NCBI GenBank assembly: GCA_947499095.1
Contig: CANMMR010000004.1
Coordinates: forward strand, 186,001 to 250,000
DNA length: 64,000 nucleotides
Direction of reading: 5' to 3'
DNA from: an uncultured Erythrobacter sp.
GTDB lineage: Bacteria > Pseudomonadota > Alphaproteobacteria > Sphingomonadales > Sphingomonadaceae
The notes beneath the pieces were generated by a model. That model did not search any database, had not been told where the DNA came from, and was given only the letters and a program-made list of their open reading frames with translations. The position numbers and the translations under genes are program-made. Below, piece after piece: positions 8,701 to 18,873 of the stretch (within the stretch, counting starts at the first letter, position 1; every line of letters begins with the position of its first letter).

Positions 8701-9810
8701 ATGAGCGATGAACCCGGCAAAAAAGCCACGTCCTATACCTATGAACAGGCGGGCGTCTCGATCGAGGCGGGCAATGCGCTGGTGAAAGCCATCGGCCCGC
8801 TGGTCAAGGCGACCATGCGCCCCGGCGCGGATGGCGAGATCGGCGGATTCGGCGGGTTTTTCGATCCTAGGGCCGCTGGTTACAAGGATCCGCTGCTGGT
8901 CGCGGGCAATGATGGCGTCGGCACCAAGCTCAAGCTCGCGATCGACACCGGGCGACACGACACGGTCGGCATCGATCTCGTCGCCATGTGCGTCAACGAT
9001 CTTATCGTTCAGGGCGCGGAGCCGCTGTTCTTCCTCGACTATTTTGCCACCGGAAAACTGGAGAACGGTGTCGCCGAACGCGTCATCGCGGGGATAGCCG
9101 AAGGCTGCAAGCAGGCCGGTTGCGCGCTGATCGGAGGCGAGACGGCGGAGATGCCCGGCATGTACGCGGCGGGCGATTACGACCTCGCCGGATTCTGTGT
9201 CGGCGCGGTCGAGCGCGGCGAACAATTGACCGGAGAGCGCGTTGCACCCGGCCACATATTGCTCGGCCTTGCAAGTTCAGGCGTCCACTCGAACGGCTTC
9301 TCGCTGGTCCGCCGCCTTGCAAAGGACAAGGGCTGGAAGCTCGACCGTCCCGCCCTTTTCGACCGCGATCGCCTGCTGGTCGATACGTTGATCGAACCGA
9401 CGCGCATCTATGTTCAGAGCCTGCTGCCACTGGCGCGAGAGGGGTTGATCGATGCCATGGCGCATATCACCGGCGGCGGCCTGCTCGAGAATATTCCCCG
9501 CGTGCTGCCATCCGGCGCCCATGCCGAAGTCGATGCCGACGGGTGGGAGCAACCAGGGCTGATGGCTTTCCTGCAGGCGCAAGGGAATATCGAGCCTGCG
9601 GAGATGGCGCGCACCTTCAACTGCGGCGTCGGCATGGTGCTGGCGGTCGAACCTGCGAACGCGGAAATCGTGCGCACACGCCTCGAGAGTGCAGGCGAGA
9701 CGGTTTTGCCGGTCGGCCGCATCGTCGAAGGAGCGAAAGGTTGCACCGTGCGTGGCAGCGCCGGGACCTGGGCCGCGCGCGAGGACTGGTCGGCAACGCA
9801 TAATGCCTGA
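8701..9810 (+). CDS. purM: Phosphoribosylformylglycinamidine cyclo-ligase (AIR synthetase)
   Basis: A 369-residue purine-pathway enzyme converting FGAM to AIR with ATP. Family motifs include [33 protein letters not shown], the [19 protein letters not shown] segment, [12 protein letters not shown], and the C-terminal [16 protein letters not shown] and NCGVGMV. The start MSDEPGKK is preferred; another ATG six codons upstream is possible. It is coupled to purN by an 8-base overlap. Confidence 0.97.
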   Translation: MSDEPGKKATSYTYEQAGVSIEAGNALVKAIGPLVKATMRPGADGEIGGFGGFFDPRAAGYKDPLLVAGNDGVGTKLKLAIDTGRHDTVGIDLVAMCVNDLIVQGAEPLFFLDYFATGKLENGVAERVIAGIAEGCKQAGCALIGGETAEMPGMYAAGDYDLAGFCVGAVERGEQLTGERVAPGHILLGLASSGVHSNGFSLVRRLAKDKGWKLDRPALFDRDRLLVDTLIEPTRIYVQSLLPLAREGLIDAMAHITGGGLLENIPRVLPSGAHAEVDADGWEQPGLMAFLQAQGNIEPAEMARTFNCGVGMVLAVEPANAEIVRTRLESAGETVLPVGRIVEGAKGCTVRGSAGTWAAREDWSATHNA

Positions 9811-10402
9811 CCCGGCGGCCACGAAGGTGCCCGTCGCAGTCTTCGTGTCCGGCAAGGGCACCAATATGGCCGCGCTGCTTTACGCCAGCCGTCAGCCGGA
9901 TTGCCCTTATGAGATCTGCCTCGTCGCGGCGAACGATCCGGCGGCCGAAGCGCTGGTGCTGGCCAAGGCCGAAGACGTTTCGACTTATGCCCTGTCGCAC
10001 AAGGGAATGGCCCGCGCCGAGCATGATAGCGCAATGGAAACCGCTGCGAGAGATGCGGGTGCGGAATTGATCGTGCTGGCAGGTTACATGCGCATCCTCA
10101 CGCCGCAATTCGTGAAGGGTTGGAAGGGGCGGATGCTCAATATCCATCCCTCGCTCCTGCCGAAATATCCCGGCCTCGATACCCATGCGCGCGCCATCGC
10201 CGCGGGCGACAGCCATGCCGGTGCCACGGTGCACCTCGTGACCGAGGATCTCGACGCGGGCCAGACCCTCGGGCGGATCGCAGTGGCGATCTGGCCTTCC
10301 GACACCCCTGAAAAGCTCGCCAACCGCGTGCGAGTTGCCGAACACCAGCTCTATCCGCGTGTCTTGGCCGATTATATCCGCCAGATGCGAGAGCGCGCTT
10401 GA
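9803..10402 (+). CDS. purN: Phosphoribosylglycinamide formyltransferase
   Basis: A 199-residue folate-dependent enzyme of purine synthesis (GAR to FGAR). The N-terminal [13 protein letters not shown] loop binds GAR phosphate. [30 protein letters not shown] contains the catalytic Asn and His, and [15 protein letters not shown] contains the catalytic Asp. The ATG at 9803 overlaps the end of purM, as in many purMN operons. Confidence 0.97.
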   Translation: MPDPAATKVPVAVFVSGKGTNMAALLYASRQPDCPYEICLVAANDPAAEALVLAKAEDVSTYALSHKGMARAEHDSAMETAARDAGAELIVLAGYMRILTPQFVKGWKGRMLNIHPSLLPKYPGLDTHARAIAAGDSHAGATVHLVTEDLDAGQTLGRIAVAIWPSDTPEKLANRVRVAEHQLYPRVLADYIRQMRERA

Positions 10403-10403
10403 T

Positions 10404-10628
10404 ATGCCTGTGCGGACGGATAGTGTGCGCCCGATGGGTCGCTCTTTCATATTCTATGCACTGGCCGCCATCGGTCTCGTCATCGTCGCCAGCAATGCGA
10501 ACGACATCGAAGGCCGAAGTTCCGAGGCGAGCATGACGGAAACGTTGCTCGTAATCGGTGGCGTGCTGCTCTTCGTACTGGTCGCCCGCGTCGCCATCGC
10601 GCGCTTCAATGCGAGACGCAGCGGCTAA
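10404..10628 (+). CDS. Small two-helix membrane protein
   Basis: A 74-residue protein if it starts at the ATG two bases after the purN stop, or 64 residues from MGRSFIFYALAAIG at 10434. Two hydrophobic segments (FIFYALAAIGLVIVAS and LLVIGGVLLFVLVARVAIA) flank a short charged loop (NANDIEGRSSEASM). Its stop codon TAA overlaps the sulfotransferase ATG by one base, so it sits in the purMN transcript. I do not recognise a family. Confidence 0.7.
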   Translation: MPVRTDSVRPMGRSFIFYALAAIGLVIVASNANDIEGRSSEASMTETLLVIGGVLLFVLVARVAIARFNARRSG

Positions 10629-11824
10629 TGAACGCCCCGCCCCGTCCGCATCCTTTCGCGCGCTCGAAGGCATCCGAGCTGGCCAGCTGGGCTTTCGCCA
10701 CGATGTGGAAGCACGGGCTGACAAGGCGCCCGCCGCTGGAGCCGGACTATCTGTGGAGCGTCGGCTCGGACGGCTTCTCGGCGGACGACGAGCATTCGAT
10801 CCGTAGCGCGGAAGACGTCGCCGATTTCCGGGAGCGGCTGGAAGCGCTGTGCTCGGCGCTGGTCGAGGAAGCAGCGCTCAATCCGCTTGGCCACACCATG
10901 GCTTACGGACAGATCACCGCGGCCATTCGCAAGCGCCATGCCCTCGGCCGTTTCTGGAACGAAAACCCGGGCATGGCCGAGCGCGAGATCGCGCCGCCTA
11001 TCCTCGTGGTCGGCCAAATGCGCAGCGGCACCACGCGGGTCCAGCGCCTGCTCGCCGCCGATCCGCGGCATTCCGGAACGCGCTTTTGCAACAGCCACAA
11101 CCCGGTTCCCGCCACGCCGGATTTCAGACCGGTGAAGGCGCGCGCCGCTCTCGCCGTCGCCAGGCGCATCAACCCCTGGCTCGACACCGTCCATCCCTTC
11201 GGTGCGATGCGGACCGACGAGGAAATCGGGTGGCTTGCAGCGGCTCTGTCACCGGCGACGTTCGAGGCCCAGTGGCGGATCCCATCCTTTGTGGCATTCA
11301 GCAGCGCGCGCGACGCTGCGCCCGTCTACCGCGAATTCGCGCGTATCCTGCGTACCGATGCACACGTCATGCAGGAAGCCAACCGCCCCCGCGTGCTCAA
11401 ATGCCCGCAATTCGCCGAAGAGCTGGGAGCGTTGCTCACACAACTCCCAGATGCGCGGCTGGTCCTTTGCCGGCGCCCGAAGGAGAATATTCTGGAAAGC
11501 AGTGTTTCGATGACTGCCAGCCAGATGGCCTTCCAGTCCGATCAGCACGATCTGCAATGGCTCACCGCCATGTGGCAGGAGAAAATTTCGCACCGCGAGG
11601 CTGCGATTGAACATGACCTTCGACAGTTCTCCGGTAAGCGAGCGACAATCGACTTCGCGGCGTTGAACGCCGATTGGCTGAAGGCGATCGGTGAGGCCTA
11701 CGAGGCGCTCGATATCGAGCTGACCTCCGAAGCTGTCGCTGCAATGCGGAAGGAACGGGAAAAGTCGCACGATGACCCGCACCACGTTCATGCGGAGCAG
11801 ATGGCAGGTTTCAGCGCCGCTTGA
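10628..11824 (+). CDS. Sulfotransferase family protein
   Basis: A 398-residue protein with the PAPS 5'-phosphosulfate loop MRSGTTRVQRLLAADPRH (about residues 134-151), a 3'-phosphate-binding-like region (RLVLCRRPKENILESSVSM) and a C-terminal catalytic tail. This is the Sulfotransfer_3-type family common in sphingomonads, whose acceptors (lipids, glycans or small molecules) are mostly unknown. It is the last gene of the purM-purN-small membrane protein run, starting on the preceding stop codon (TAATG). Confidence 0.85.
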   Translation: MNAPPRPHPFARSKASELASWAFATMWKHGLTRRPPLEPDYLWSVGSDGFSADDEHSIRSAEDVADFRERLEALCSALVEEAALNPLGHTMAYGQITAAIRKRHALGRFWNENPGMAEREIAPPILVVGQMRSGTTRVQRLLAADPRHSGTRFCNSHNPVPATPDFRPVKARAALAVARRINPWLDTVHPFGAMRTDEEIGWLAAALSPATFEAQWRIPSFVAFSSARDAAPVYREFARILRTDAHVMQEANRPRVLKCPQFAEELGALLTQLPDARLVLCRRPKENILESSVSMTASQMAFQSDQHDLQWLTAMWQEKISHREAAIEHDLRQFSGKRATIDFAALNADWLKAIGEAYEALDIELTSEAVAAMRKEREKSHDDPHHVHAEQMAGFSAA

Positions 11825-11872
11825 GCGCCCACGCCCAGACGATACAAGACCAGATCCGCTAACGATCCATGG

Positions 11873-12292
11873 TCAGCGCCGCTGTAGGGCGTGGTAGCGC
11901 GTTACGGTCATCAAGCCGGGATCGCGCGTTATGTGGATCTGCGAGACGACTTCGCCATCGAAGGTCAATCGCCAGAACGTTTGCCCGGCCATTTCTTCGC
12001 TTTCGCTATCGGTCGTGCCGGAAACGAAAACTTCGTTATCCCTGACGGATATATCGTCGATCCGAACCTGAGCCCGACCCGCCGCGATCCGGAGATTGCG
12101 GTCAGCCAGCAGGAATCCGTCGACACCTTCGATGCGTCTACCGGCGCCATCGACGACGATGAGGTCGGGCGAGAAGAGCGAGCGCGCAGCATCCTGCTCC
12201 ATGGCGTTGAGCAGATCCGAAATCCTTCGGACCGCCGCAATGCGCCGCTGGCGCTTGCTTCGCAGCCGCTTGAGAAATCCGCCGAAAACCAT
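11873..12292 (-). CDS. Hypothetical protein, possibly NTF2/SnoaL-like
   Basis: About 139 residues: a basic N-terminus (FGGFLKRLRSKRQRRIAAVRRISDLL) then a beta-rich part (SPDLIVVDGAGRRIEGVDGFLLADRN...VRIDDISVRDNEVFVSGTTDSES). The pattern of a short helical lead followed by a curved sheet is compatible with an NTF2-like fold, but no family is recognised. The ATG at 12292 directly abuts the perfect hairpin downstream of ndk, leaving no obvious ribosome-binding site. An in-frame start six codons upstream would lie within the hairpin. Coding potential is good but the start is uncertain. Confidence 0.6.
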   Translation of the reverse strand: MVFGGFLKRLRSKRQRRIAAVRRISDLLNAMEQDAARSLFSPDLIVVDGAGRRIEGVDGFLLADRNLRIAAGRAQVRIDDISVRDNEVFVSGTTDSESEEMAGQTFWRLTFDGEVVSQIHITRDPGLMTVTRYHALQRR

Positions 12293-12325
12293 GACGGGCC
12301 AGCTTATCAAGAAGCTGGCCCGTCA
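12292..12325 (-). terminator. Perfect 14-bp stem-loop downstream of ndk
   Basis: Arms 12292-12305 and 12312-12325 pair perfectly over 14 bp around a 6-base loop. On the minus strand the stem is followed by TGGTTTTC, a weak T tract. It lies about 50 bases beyond the ndk stop and is the natural candidate for its terminator. It also ends exactly at the ATG of the next gene. Confidence 0.65.
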
Positions 12326-12375
12326 CAATATATATCTGATTATCAAATGCTAAATCAGCCAGAAGGCCTTTGAAA

Positions 12376-12798
12376 TCAGCCGACGATTTCGCTCTCGTCG
12401 AAGAAATAGTCGATTTCGATCTTCGCATTCTCGTCACTGTCGGAGCCATGGACAGAATTCGCTTCGATGCTTTCGGCATAGGTCTTGCGGATCGTGCCAT
12501 CGTCGGCATCGGCCGGATTGGTGGCGCCCATGACGTCGCGATTGCGCTTCACGGCGTCCTCGCCCTCGAGGACCTGAACGACCACCGGACCGCTGATCAT
12601 GAAGTCGACTAATTCACCGAAGAAAGGGCGTTCCTTGTGCACGGCGTAAAAGCCTTCGGCCTGTTCCTTCGTCATCTGGATACGCTTCGAAGCGACGACG
12701 CGCAGGCCGGCTTCTTCCAGCATCTTGGTGACGGCACCGGTCAGATTGCGGCGCGTGGCATCGGGCTTGATGATCGAAAAGGTGCGGGTGACCGCCAT
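12376..12798 (-). CDS. ndk: Nucleoside diphosphate kinase
   Basis: A 140-residue enzyme that balances NTP and dNTP pools by gamma-phosphate exchange. The N-terminus [15 protein letters not shown] and the active-site segment NSVHGSDS, with the phosphorylated histidine at residue 117, are diagnostic. Length matches the family. An AAGGA ribosome-binding site lies about 8 bases before the ATG. It is apparently monocistronic, with a strong hairpin about 50 bases downstream. Confidence 0.98.
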   Translation of the reverse strand: MAVTRTFSIIKPDATRRNLTGAVTKMLEEAGLRVVASKRIQMTKEQAEGFYAVHKERPFFGELVDFMISGPVVVQVLEGEDAVKRNRDVMGATNPADADDGTIRKTYAESIEANSVHGSDSDENAKIEIDYFFDESEIVG

Positions 12799-12916
12799 GG
12801 CGAATATCCTTGAAACTTGAAAGGGGGGAATCGATGCGCGCCGATAGCCGCCCTTCTTCGGGTCGGCAAGCCTGCTGCGATCCTCGTATTGGCAAGTGCG
12901 CCCTGCGTGTCGTTTC

Positions 12917-13408
12917 TTATTGCGCGATCACCAGTATGCCGGTCGAACCGCTGCCGTCGGCGGAGGTCTGCAGACTGAAGGACAGCCCACCTGGCCCTTC
13001 ACCGGCGATCAACCGTTCTTCTCCGGTGCGCGCGTCGGTGTCGATCTCCACCCCCGCACTCGTCGCCTGCTTGCGGTAGTATTCGACGAGCTCTTGCGGA
13101 GGGGCATCGGCAGCGAAAGTCACCATCACGCCGCTGCCCTGCGACCCGTTGAATGTGGTGCTCGATTCCACCTCGGCTCCCGGATAGAGGGCATATCCGT
13201 CGGGCAGGCCCAGCTTGTCGGTCGCATCGGAGCCCACGGTGACGACTGCCTCGTTGCCCTCGGCATCGGACATCCGCGCTCGATTATCTTCGCCGGTGCC
13301 GGACACCTCGTATTCGGTCGTGCCATCGGCCGAGATGACCGAAGTGGCTTCACTTTCGCCGCAAGCTGCCAGAGCGAGAATGACCACCGCCGCACAGTAT
13401 TTTTTCAT
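12917..13408 (-). CDS. Putative lipoprotein, paralogue of the gene at 13586-14101
   Basis: A 163-residue protein with a lipoprotein signal peptide, [20 protein letters not shown], cleaved before Cys16. The mature part contains [34 protein letters not shown] and [12 protein letters not shown], all mirrored in the neighbouring lipoprotein (LYPEARAVNV, DATPRQIADHYLAEAEAAG, AGEDAGGLAFSL). The two therefore arose by tandem duplication. The function is unknown; by its signal it should be attached to the inner or outer membrane facing the periplasm. Confidence 0.82.
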   Translation of the reverse strand: MKKYCAAVVILALAACGESEATSVISADGTTEYEVSGTGEDNRARMSDAEGNEAVVTVGSDATDKLGLPDGYALYPGAEVESSTTFNGSQGSGVMVTFAADAPPQELVEYYRKQATSAGVEIDTDARTGEERLIAGEGPGGLSFSLQTSADGSGSTGILVIAQ

Positions 13409-13585
13409 GTAACAGCCCCCGAATTTCGAGCGGTTAAAACATCATTTGCATACGGCGAGTCAAGCCTCGCAGTTAAAAGCGATGCCCGGCACCATTTCGC
13501 AAGACCGATAGCTGGCGCATTCGGCACTCGACAAGACAAACGCCAAGAAATGCCTCCGGACTGGAGCCATTCCTTCAATTCGTAT

Positions 13586-14101
13586 TCAGCGGAACGTGTC
13601 GCCCATCGACAATTGCGCTTGCGTCGCGCCGTCTTCACGTTTCGCCACGAGCGAGAAGGCCAATCCCCCGGCGTCCTCGCCAGCGAGGACCTCGGTCTCG
13701 TCGCTCCGTACGCGCGGTTCGATAGTGAAGCCCGCCGCCTCGGCTTCCGCGAGATAGTGGTCTGCGATCTGGCGCGGCGTTGCGTCGCTGCGCATGTCGA
13801 CGATGATCAAACGACGCTCGCCCTGTTCGACGCGGGTGACGTTGACCGCACGTGCCTCTGGGTAAAGCGTGAAGTCCTCGTGGAGGTCGGGCGGCACGGT
13901 GCGGCCGGATCGCATGACGGTGACCGTACCGTCTTCCGCTTCGAACCGGGCCACCGTTTCACCGGTCTCTTCGTCCACGTCGTAAGAACCGCGCGGATCG
14001 ACAGCCGCCACCTCTTCGGCTGCGCCGTCGGGCTCTATCTTCGAGCACGAAGAAGAGAGGACTGCCGCAGCAGCTAGGAAAAAAAGGGAAAACGAACGCA
14101 T
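13586..14101 (-). CDS. Putative lipoprotein, paralogue of the gene at 12917-13408
   Basis: A 171-residue protein starting MRSFSLFFLAAAAVLSSSCSKIE, a lipoprotein signal with lipobox Cys19. It shares with its neighbour a YEV/YDV...DGTVTVMRSG region, a DATPRQIADHYLAEAEAAGF helix and the C-terminal GGLAFSL strand. The start at 14101 is chosen for the signal peptide; a longer frame overlaps holC. It lies 37 bases after the holC stop, probably in the pepA-DUF2256-holC transcript. Confidence 0.8.
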   Translation of the reverse strand: MRSFSLFFLAAAAVLSSSCSKIEPDGAAEEVAAVDPRGSYDVDEETGETVARFEAEDGTVTVMRSGRTVPPDLHEDFTLYPEARAVNVTRVEQGERRLIIVDMRSDATPRQIADHYLAEAEAAGFTIEPRVRSDETEVLAGEDAGGLAFSLVAKREDGATQAQLSMGDTFR

Positions 14102-14138
14102 CGCCCAATCGACGGACGAAAGCCTGCTCTGTTCCGAA

Positions 14139-14585
14139 TTAACGACCTTCGCGCCAGCCACCCTGCTCGGTCTGCTTGAAAATGCGGTTGTCGAACGCCT
14201 CGTCGGGATCGAGACGCCGCCATAGTTCGCGCGCGGCGTCCCGCCCTTCCGGTTCGAACAGCAGCAGGACGCGCCCGAAATCCGCCGCCTCTTCGCGCCA
14301 CTCGCCATCGGCGATGATGGCTAGCTTCGCGCCATTTGCGGGCTCGCACCGGTCAGACAGCAGGATCGGCTGACGATCGGCGTGGGCCGCGTCGGCCAAG
14401 CCATTGGCGAGGAATGCCGCGCCGCCCTGCTCCCACAGGATCTTCGACAATCCCTCGCGCTGCTCCGCGGATCCGGAAACGACCAGCAGGCGCTCGCCCG
14501 ATTGCAGGACCTTGCGCGCCAGCTTCGCCACCGTGACATAGACGGGATCGCGGCTGAGCTGGTAGAAGTCCACCCGAGTGGTCAT
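14139..14585 (-). CDS. holC: DNA polymerase III subunit chi
   Basis: A 148-residue protein matching Hol[36 protein letters not shown] at the N-terminus, the [21 protein letters not shown] middle and the conserved tail [18 protein letters not shown]. Chi links the clamp loader to single-strand DNA-binding protein. Its ATG overlaps the stop of the DUF2256 gene (ATGA), and pepA lies just upstream, as in the pepA-holC order of other proteobacteria. Confidence 0.93.
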   Translation of the reverse strand: MTTRVDFYQLSRDPVYVTVAKLARKVLQSGERLLVVSGSAEQREGLSKILWEQGGAAFLANGLADAAHADRQPILLSDRCEPANGAKLAIIADGEWREEAADFGRVLLLFEPEGRDAARELWRRLDPDEAFDNRIFKQTEQGGWREGR

Positions 14586-14749
14586 GGCTGCCCCTCACCG
14601 CGCGGCTGCGACTTGTTGCGCCTGCACCGTTCGGAACAGTACTTCACCTCGTCCCAGTCCTTCGCCCATTTCTTGCGCCAGGTGAATTCGAGCCCGCAGG
14701 TGGCACAAGTCTTGGTCGGGAGGTCGCCCTTGCGGCGCATTTTCGCCAT
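14582..14749 (-). CDS. DUF2256 family zinc-ribbon-like mini-protein
   Basis: A 55-residue basic protein, [15 protein letters not shown]..., with two cysteine pairs: CATC (about residues 15-18) and CSERC (38-42). Between them lies [17 protein letters not shown], the signature of DUF2256, a small presumed zinc-binding family of unknown function. It lies between pepA (20-base gap) and holC (4-base ATGA overlap) and is short enough to be missed by length-filtered gene callers. Confidence 0.88.
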   Translation of the reverse strand: MAKMRRKGDLPTKTCATCGLEFTWRKKWAKDWDEVKYCSERCRRNKSQPRGEGQP

Positions 14750-14769
14750 AGCGACCTCCCGGACCGGTC

Positions 14770-16227
14770 TCAGCCTTCGAGATTGTCGGCGACGAAGCGG
14801 TCGATCAGCCGCACACCATAACCCGTCGCGCCCTTACCCCAGGTCTGGCCCGGCTTGTCGGACCACACCATGCCCGCCACATCGACATGTGCCCAGGGCG
14901 TGTCGTTCGCGATAAAGCGCTGCAGGAATTGCGCTGCCGTGATCGAACCGGCCGCCTTGCCGCCGATGTTCTTCATGTCGGCGATGGGGCTGTCGATCAG
15001 CTTGTCGTAAGCCGCGCCAATCGGCAGGCGCCAGTTCTTGTCGCCAGTCGCGATGCCGGCATCGTAAAGCTGGCCCGCAAGCTCGTCGTTATTCGAGAAC
15101 ACGCCTGCGTATTCGTTACCGAGCGAGATGATGATCGCGCCGGTGAGCGTGGCGAAATCGACGATGCGGCTGGGCTGGAACTCTTCCTGCGTCCAGTGCA
15201 GCGCATCGGCCAGCACCAGCCGCCCTTCGGCATCGGTGTTGAGCACTTCGATGGTCTGGCCCGACATGGAGGTGACCACGTCGCCGGGGCGCTGCGCCTT
15301 GCCGTCGGGCATGTTCTCGACGAGGCCGATCACGCCGACCAGGTTGGCCTTCGCCTTGCGCAGGACGAGTGCGAGCATGGCACCTGCCACGGCACCGCCG
15401 CCGCCCATATCCCACTTCATGTCTTCCATGCCCGGCCCCGGCTTGATGCTGATGCCGCCGGTATCGAAGGTCACACCCTTGCCGACAAAGGCTGCCGGAG
15501 CTTCGCTGCCGCCGCCGTTCCAGCGGATGGCGAGCAGCTGCGATTCGCGCTCCGACCCGAGGCCGACGCCGAGCAGCGAACCCATGCCGAGCTTTTCCAT
15601 CTCCGCCTCACCGAGCACGACGATTTCGGCATCCGTGCCTTCGAAGCGCTCGCGGCAACGCGCGACAAAGCTTTCGGGATAGATGATGTTGGCTGGTTCG
15701 GTGACCAGCTCGCGGGTGAATTCGATACCGCTGGCAAGATGCGCGGCCTCCGCCCAGGCGGCTTCGCTGCCTTCGGGCGCATTGATAACCGTCACGGTTT
15801 CGAGCGAAATTTTCTGCTCGTCTTTCATCCGCGTGCGATAGACATCGTAGCGCCAGTTCCGCAGCCGCAGGCCGAGGAGGACGCTGGCCGCTTCATCGGC
15901 AGACAGGCCGCTATTCGCGAGATCGAGGACGACTTCCGTCTCACCGCTCGACTGGTATTTCCCGGCGATGGCCGCGCCCGCTTTTTCGAGGTTGGCGCTG
16001 CGCGCTTCGTCGTTACGATCGCCCGCTCCGGCGAGCGCGAGGCGCAGGACCTGCCCGTCCCGCTCGACGAAGCTTTCGAACAGCTGACCCGCGCCGCCCT
16101 TGAATCGCGCAGCGCCCGCACCCTCGCTCACCGCTTTTTCGAGCGACGAAGGCAGCTTGCCCTTGTCCACGACTTGGGCAAGAAGGCGCGCCGTTTCCGG
16201 ACGGGACTGGCTGAACTGGATGTGCAT
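14770..16227 (-). CDS. pepA: Leucyl aminopeptidase (M17)
   Basis: A 485-residue cytoplasmic metallo-aminopeptidase. The C-terminal catalytic domain shows [16 protein letters not shown], the metal and active-site segment [15 protein letters not shown], and the family signature [14 protein letters not shown]. The N-terminal domain is less conserved. The start [11 protein letters not shown] is preferred; the upstream extension has no homology and overlaps the divergent lptD promoter region. It heads the pepA-DUF2256-holC-lipoprotein transcript. Confidence 0.96.
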   Translation of the reverse strand: MHIQFSQSRPETARLLAQVVDKGKLPSSLEKAVSEGAGAARFKGGAGQLFESFVERDGQVLRLALAGAGDRNDEARSANLEKAGAAIAGKYQSSGETEVVLDLANSGLSADEAASVLLGLRLRNWRYDVYRTRMKDEQKISLETVTVINAPEGSEAAWAEAAHLASGIEFTRELVTEPANIIYPESFVARCRERFEGTDAEIVVLGEAEMEKLGMGSLLGVGLGSERESQLLAIRWNGGGSEAPAAFVGKGVTFDTGGISIKPGPGMEDMKWDMGGGGAVAGAMLALVLRKAKANLVGVIGLVENMPDGKAQRPGDVVTSMSGQTIEVLNTDAEGRLVLADALHWTQEEFQPSRIVDFATLTGAIIISLGNEYAGVFSNNDELAGQLYDAGIATGDKNWRLPIGAAYDKLIDSPIADMKNIGGKAAGSITAAQFLQRFIANDTPWAHVDVAGMVWSDKPGQTWGKGATGYGVRLIDRFVADNLEG

Positions 16228-16327
16228 GGGTTCTCCCAAAGATGTGACTGACGGGTGCGACCGGCCTTCCGGCTCGCCCCATAGGATGGCGATTGCGATT
16301 AGGCGTGGCCGGTGCGATAGGCAAGGC

Positions 16328-18718
16328 ATGGCCCTGCCCGCCGAGACAGCTATCGAAGCCAGCCGGCTGGCATTGCGCACGCTGGGCGTCGCGACGACGC
16401 TTGCGCTGGCGACGCCGCTCGCCGCGCAGCAGGTTGGCGACGACTTGGGATCGGTCGAAGACCCGCAGGGCGACCCCGACGATCCGCAGCCCGGCGCACC
16501 GTCCGTTTCGACCGCCGCCGAGCCTGAGGAGCCGCCGAGCCTGCAGGACCCGTTTCCGGAAGTCGGTCCGCCGCCAGAGACAACCGGCGAAACTGGCCTG
16601 AATGCTGACGGCAATCGCGAGATCGATTTCGAATCCGATGTGCTCAGCTACGATTCGGATGCCGACCTCGTCACGGCCAGTGGCAATGTCGTGCTGCGCA
16701 GCGGCGACCGGTCGCTGCGCGCCGATTCGGTGAGCTGGAGCAGGCGCACAGGCGTTATCCTGGCCGAAGGCCGCGTGCGGTTCGTGGACGAGAACGGCAA
16801 CCAGCTATTCTCCGAACGGGTCGAGCTGACCAACGAGTTCGAAGCCGGCGCGATGGAGAACCTGCTACTCGCACTGCGCCAGGGTGGACGGCTCGCGGCC
16901 AATCGCGGTTTGCGCGAGAGCGACGGCACCATCGCGCTGGAACAGGCCGCCTATTCAGGTTGCGCTGTAATCACCAGCGAAGGTTGTCCCAAGGACCCGA
17001 GTTGGCGCATCACCGCCGAACGGGTGGTCTATGACCCCGACGAGCAGCGGGTGCGGTTCACGGGGGCCTATCTCGAACTGTTCGGTGCGCGCATCCTGCC
17101 GCTGCCGGGGCTGGCGGTGCGAACCGATGGCGGCGCAGTCTCCGGCGTGCTGGTCCCCGACCTGCGCTTTTCCGAAAGCAACGGTGTCGAGGTGTCGGGC
17201 AGCTATTATATTCGCTTTGCCGAAAACAAGGACCTGACGCTCACGGGCTTCGTCTACACGGACGCGCCGCCAATGCTTGCCGGCCAATGGCGGCACCTGA
17301 CTGAGAAGGGCGCGTACCAGATCACCGGCTATGCGACGAAAAGCCGCAGGATCTCCGATTTCACCGGCATCGAGACGACCGGCGACAGCGACTTTCGCGG
17401 CTATGTCTTCGCCAACGGCAAATTCCAGCTAAGCCCGGAATGGAGCGTGACCGGTTCCATCCGCCGCGCCAGCGACCGCACCTTCCTGCGACGTTACGAC
17501 ATCAGCCGCGACGACAGGTTGCGCTCGACCGTCAGTCTCGAGCGGATCAGCGATTCCACCTATTTCTCGCTTGCCGGCTGGGCGACGCAGACGCTGCGCC
17601 TGAACCAGCCACAGGGCGAGGTGCCGGTGGCTTTGCCGGTTATGGATTTCCGCAAGCGGCTGGACGACCCGCTGCTGGGCGGCAAGCTGGAGCTGCAGGC
17701 CAACACGCTCGCGATCATGCGAGACGTCGGACAGGATACGCAGCGCGCCTTCGCCCGGGCGCAATGGGATCTCTCCACTGTCACCGGGCTGGGCCAGGTC
17801 GTCACGCTGACCGGCATGGTGCGCGGCGACATCTACCATTCGGACGAAAACTTCCTCACCGATACGGCTATCTATCGCGGCAATCCCGGCTGGGAGGCGC
17901 GTGGCGTGGCGCTGGGCGCAGTGGACGTGCAATGGCCGCTGGTCGGCCAGCTGTTCGGCGGAGAGCAGGTGCTGACGCCGCGGGTCCAACTGGTTGCCAC
18001 GCCCCCGATCAAGAACCTCGCCATCCCGAACGAGGATGCGCGCGCTATCGACCTGGAAGATTCCAACCTGTTCGCGCTCAACCGCTTTCCCGGCTACGAC
18101 CGGATCGAGGATGGCGCGCGCGTGACCTATGGCTTCGACTGGCAGCTGCGCGTTCCGGACTGGGAGCTGAAGTCGACCCTTGGTCAGTCCTATCGGCTTG
18201 ACGAGGACGCCGACATCCTGCCCGACGGTACCGGCCTCTCGGAGCGCTTCTCCGATTTCGTAGGCCGCACCGAGGTCCGCTATCGCAACTTCGTGAAGTT
18301 CACCCACCGCTTCCGGCTGGACAAAGACAATTTCGCCGTCCGTCGCAACGAGATCGACGCCACCGTCGGCTCGCGCCGCACCTATGCCGAGATCGGTTAT
18401 GTGCGCCTCAATCGCGACATTACCGCCGTGGAAGACTTGCAGGACCGCGAGGAACTGCGCGGCGCGGTGCGCGTCGCATTCGCCAATTACTGGTCCGTGT
18501 TCGGCTCCGGCGTGTTCAACCTGACGAATCGCGAGGAGGACCCGACCTTCAGCTCCGACGGGTTCGAGCCCATCCGCACCCGCTTGGGCGTTGCTTATTC
18601 CGACGACTGTCTCGAAATGGGAGTGACCTGGCGACGCGACTATGAAACCGCGGGCGACGCCCGGCGGGGCGACACCTTCCAGGTTTTCTTCAGCCTCAAA
18701 AATCTGGGTTTTCGCTAA
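16328..18718 (+). CDS. lptD: LPS-assembly outer-membrane protein LptD
   Basis: A 796-residue protein with a signal-like N-terminus (LGVATTLALATPLAAQ). An OstA/LptA-like beta-jellyroll follows at about residues 100-200 (IDFESDVLSYDSDADLVTASGNVVLRSGDRSLRAD), then a long beta-barrel. Cysteines occur near residues 216-227 and close to the C-terminus (DDCLEMGVTW), positions compatible with the disulfides LptD needs. It inserts LPS into the outer membrane. The start at 16328 gives a plausible signal peptide. surA, pdxA and rsmA follow, the classic order. Confidence 0.93.
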   Translation: MALPAETAIEASRLALRTLGVATTLALATPLAAQQVGDDLGSVEDPQGDPDDPQPGAPSVSTAAEPEEPPSLQDPFPEVGPPPETTGETGLNADGNREIDFESDVLSYDSDADLVTASGNVVLRSGDRSLRADSVSWSRRTGVILAEGRVRFVDENGNQLFSERVELTNEFEAGAMENLLLALRQGGRLAANRGLRESDGTIALEQAAYSGCAVITSEGCPKDPSWRITAERVVYDPDEQRVRFTGAYLELFGARILPLPGLAVRTDGGAVSGVLVPDLRFSESNGVEVSGSYYIRFAENKDLTLTGFVYTDAPPMLAGQWRHLTEKGAYQITGYATKSRRISDFTGIETTGDSDFRGYVFANGKFQLSPEWSVTGSIRRASDRTFLRRYDISRDDRLRSTVSLERISDSTYFSLAGWATQTLRLNQPQGEVPVALPVMDFRKRLDDPLLGGKLELQANTLAIMRDVGQDTQRAFARAQWDLSTVTGLGQVVTLTGMVRGDIYHSDENFLTDTAIYRGNPGWEARGVALGAVDVQWPLVGQLFGGEQVLTPRVQLVATPPIKNLAIPNEDARAIDLEDSNLFALNRFPGYDRIEDGARVTYGFDWQLRVPDWELKSTLGQSYRLDEDADILPDGTGLSERFSDFVGRTEVRYRNFVKFTHRFRLDKDNFAVRRNEIDATVGSRRTYAEIGYVRLNRDITAVEDLQDREELRGAVRVAFANYWSVFGSGVFNLTNREEDPTFSSDGFEPIRTRLGVAYSDDCLEMGVTWRRDYETAGDARRGDTFQVFFSLKNLGFR

Positions 18719-18873
18719 GCCGCACCCGTTGGCAGACGGCGCCGAACAGGCTATCCGCGCCTGCAAGACGAACGGGGCAGATGTTTCACGGCAATCAGCT
18801 TGGGTTAAGCCGCCACACGGCACGACCCCGTAATGGACTGGTACCGCAACGGTGCCGCAATTGGGTATCACAC

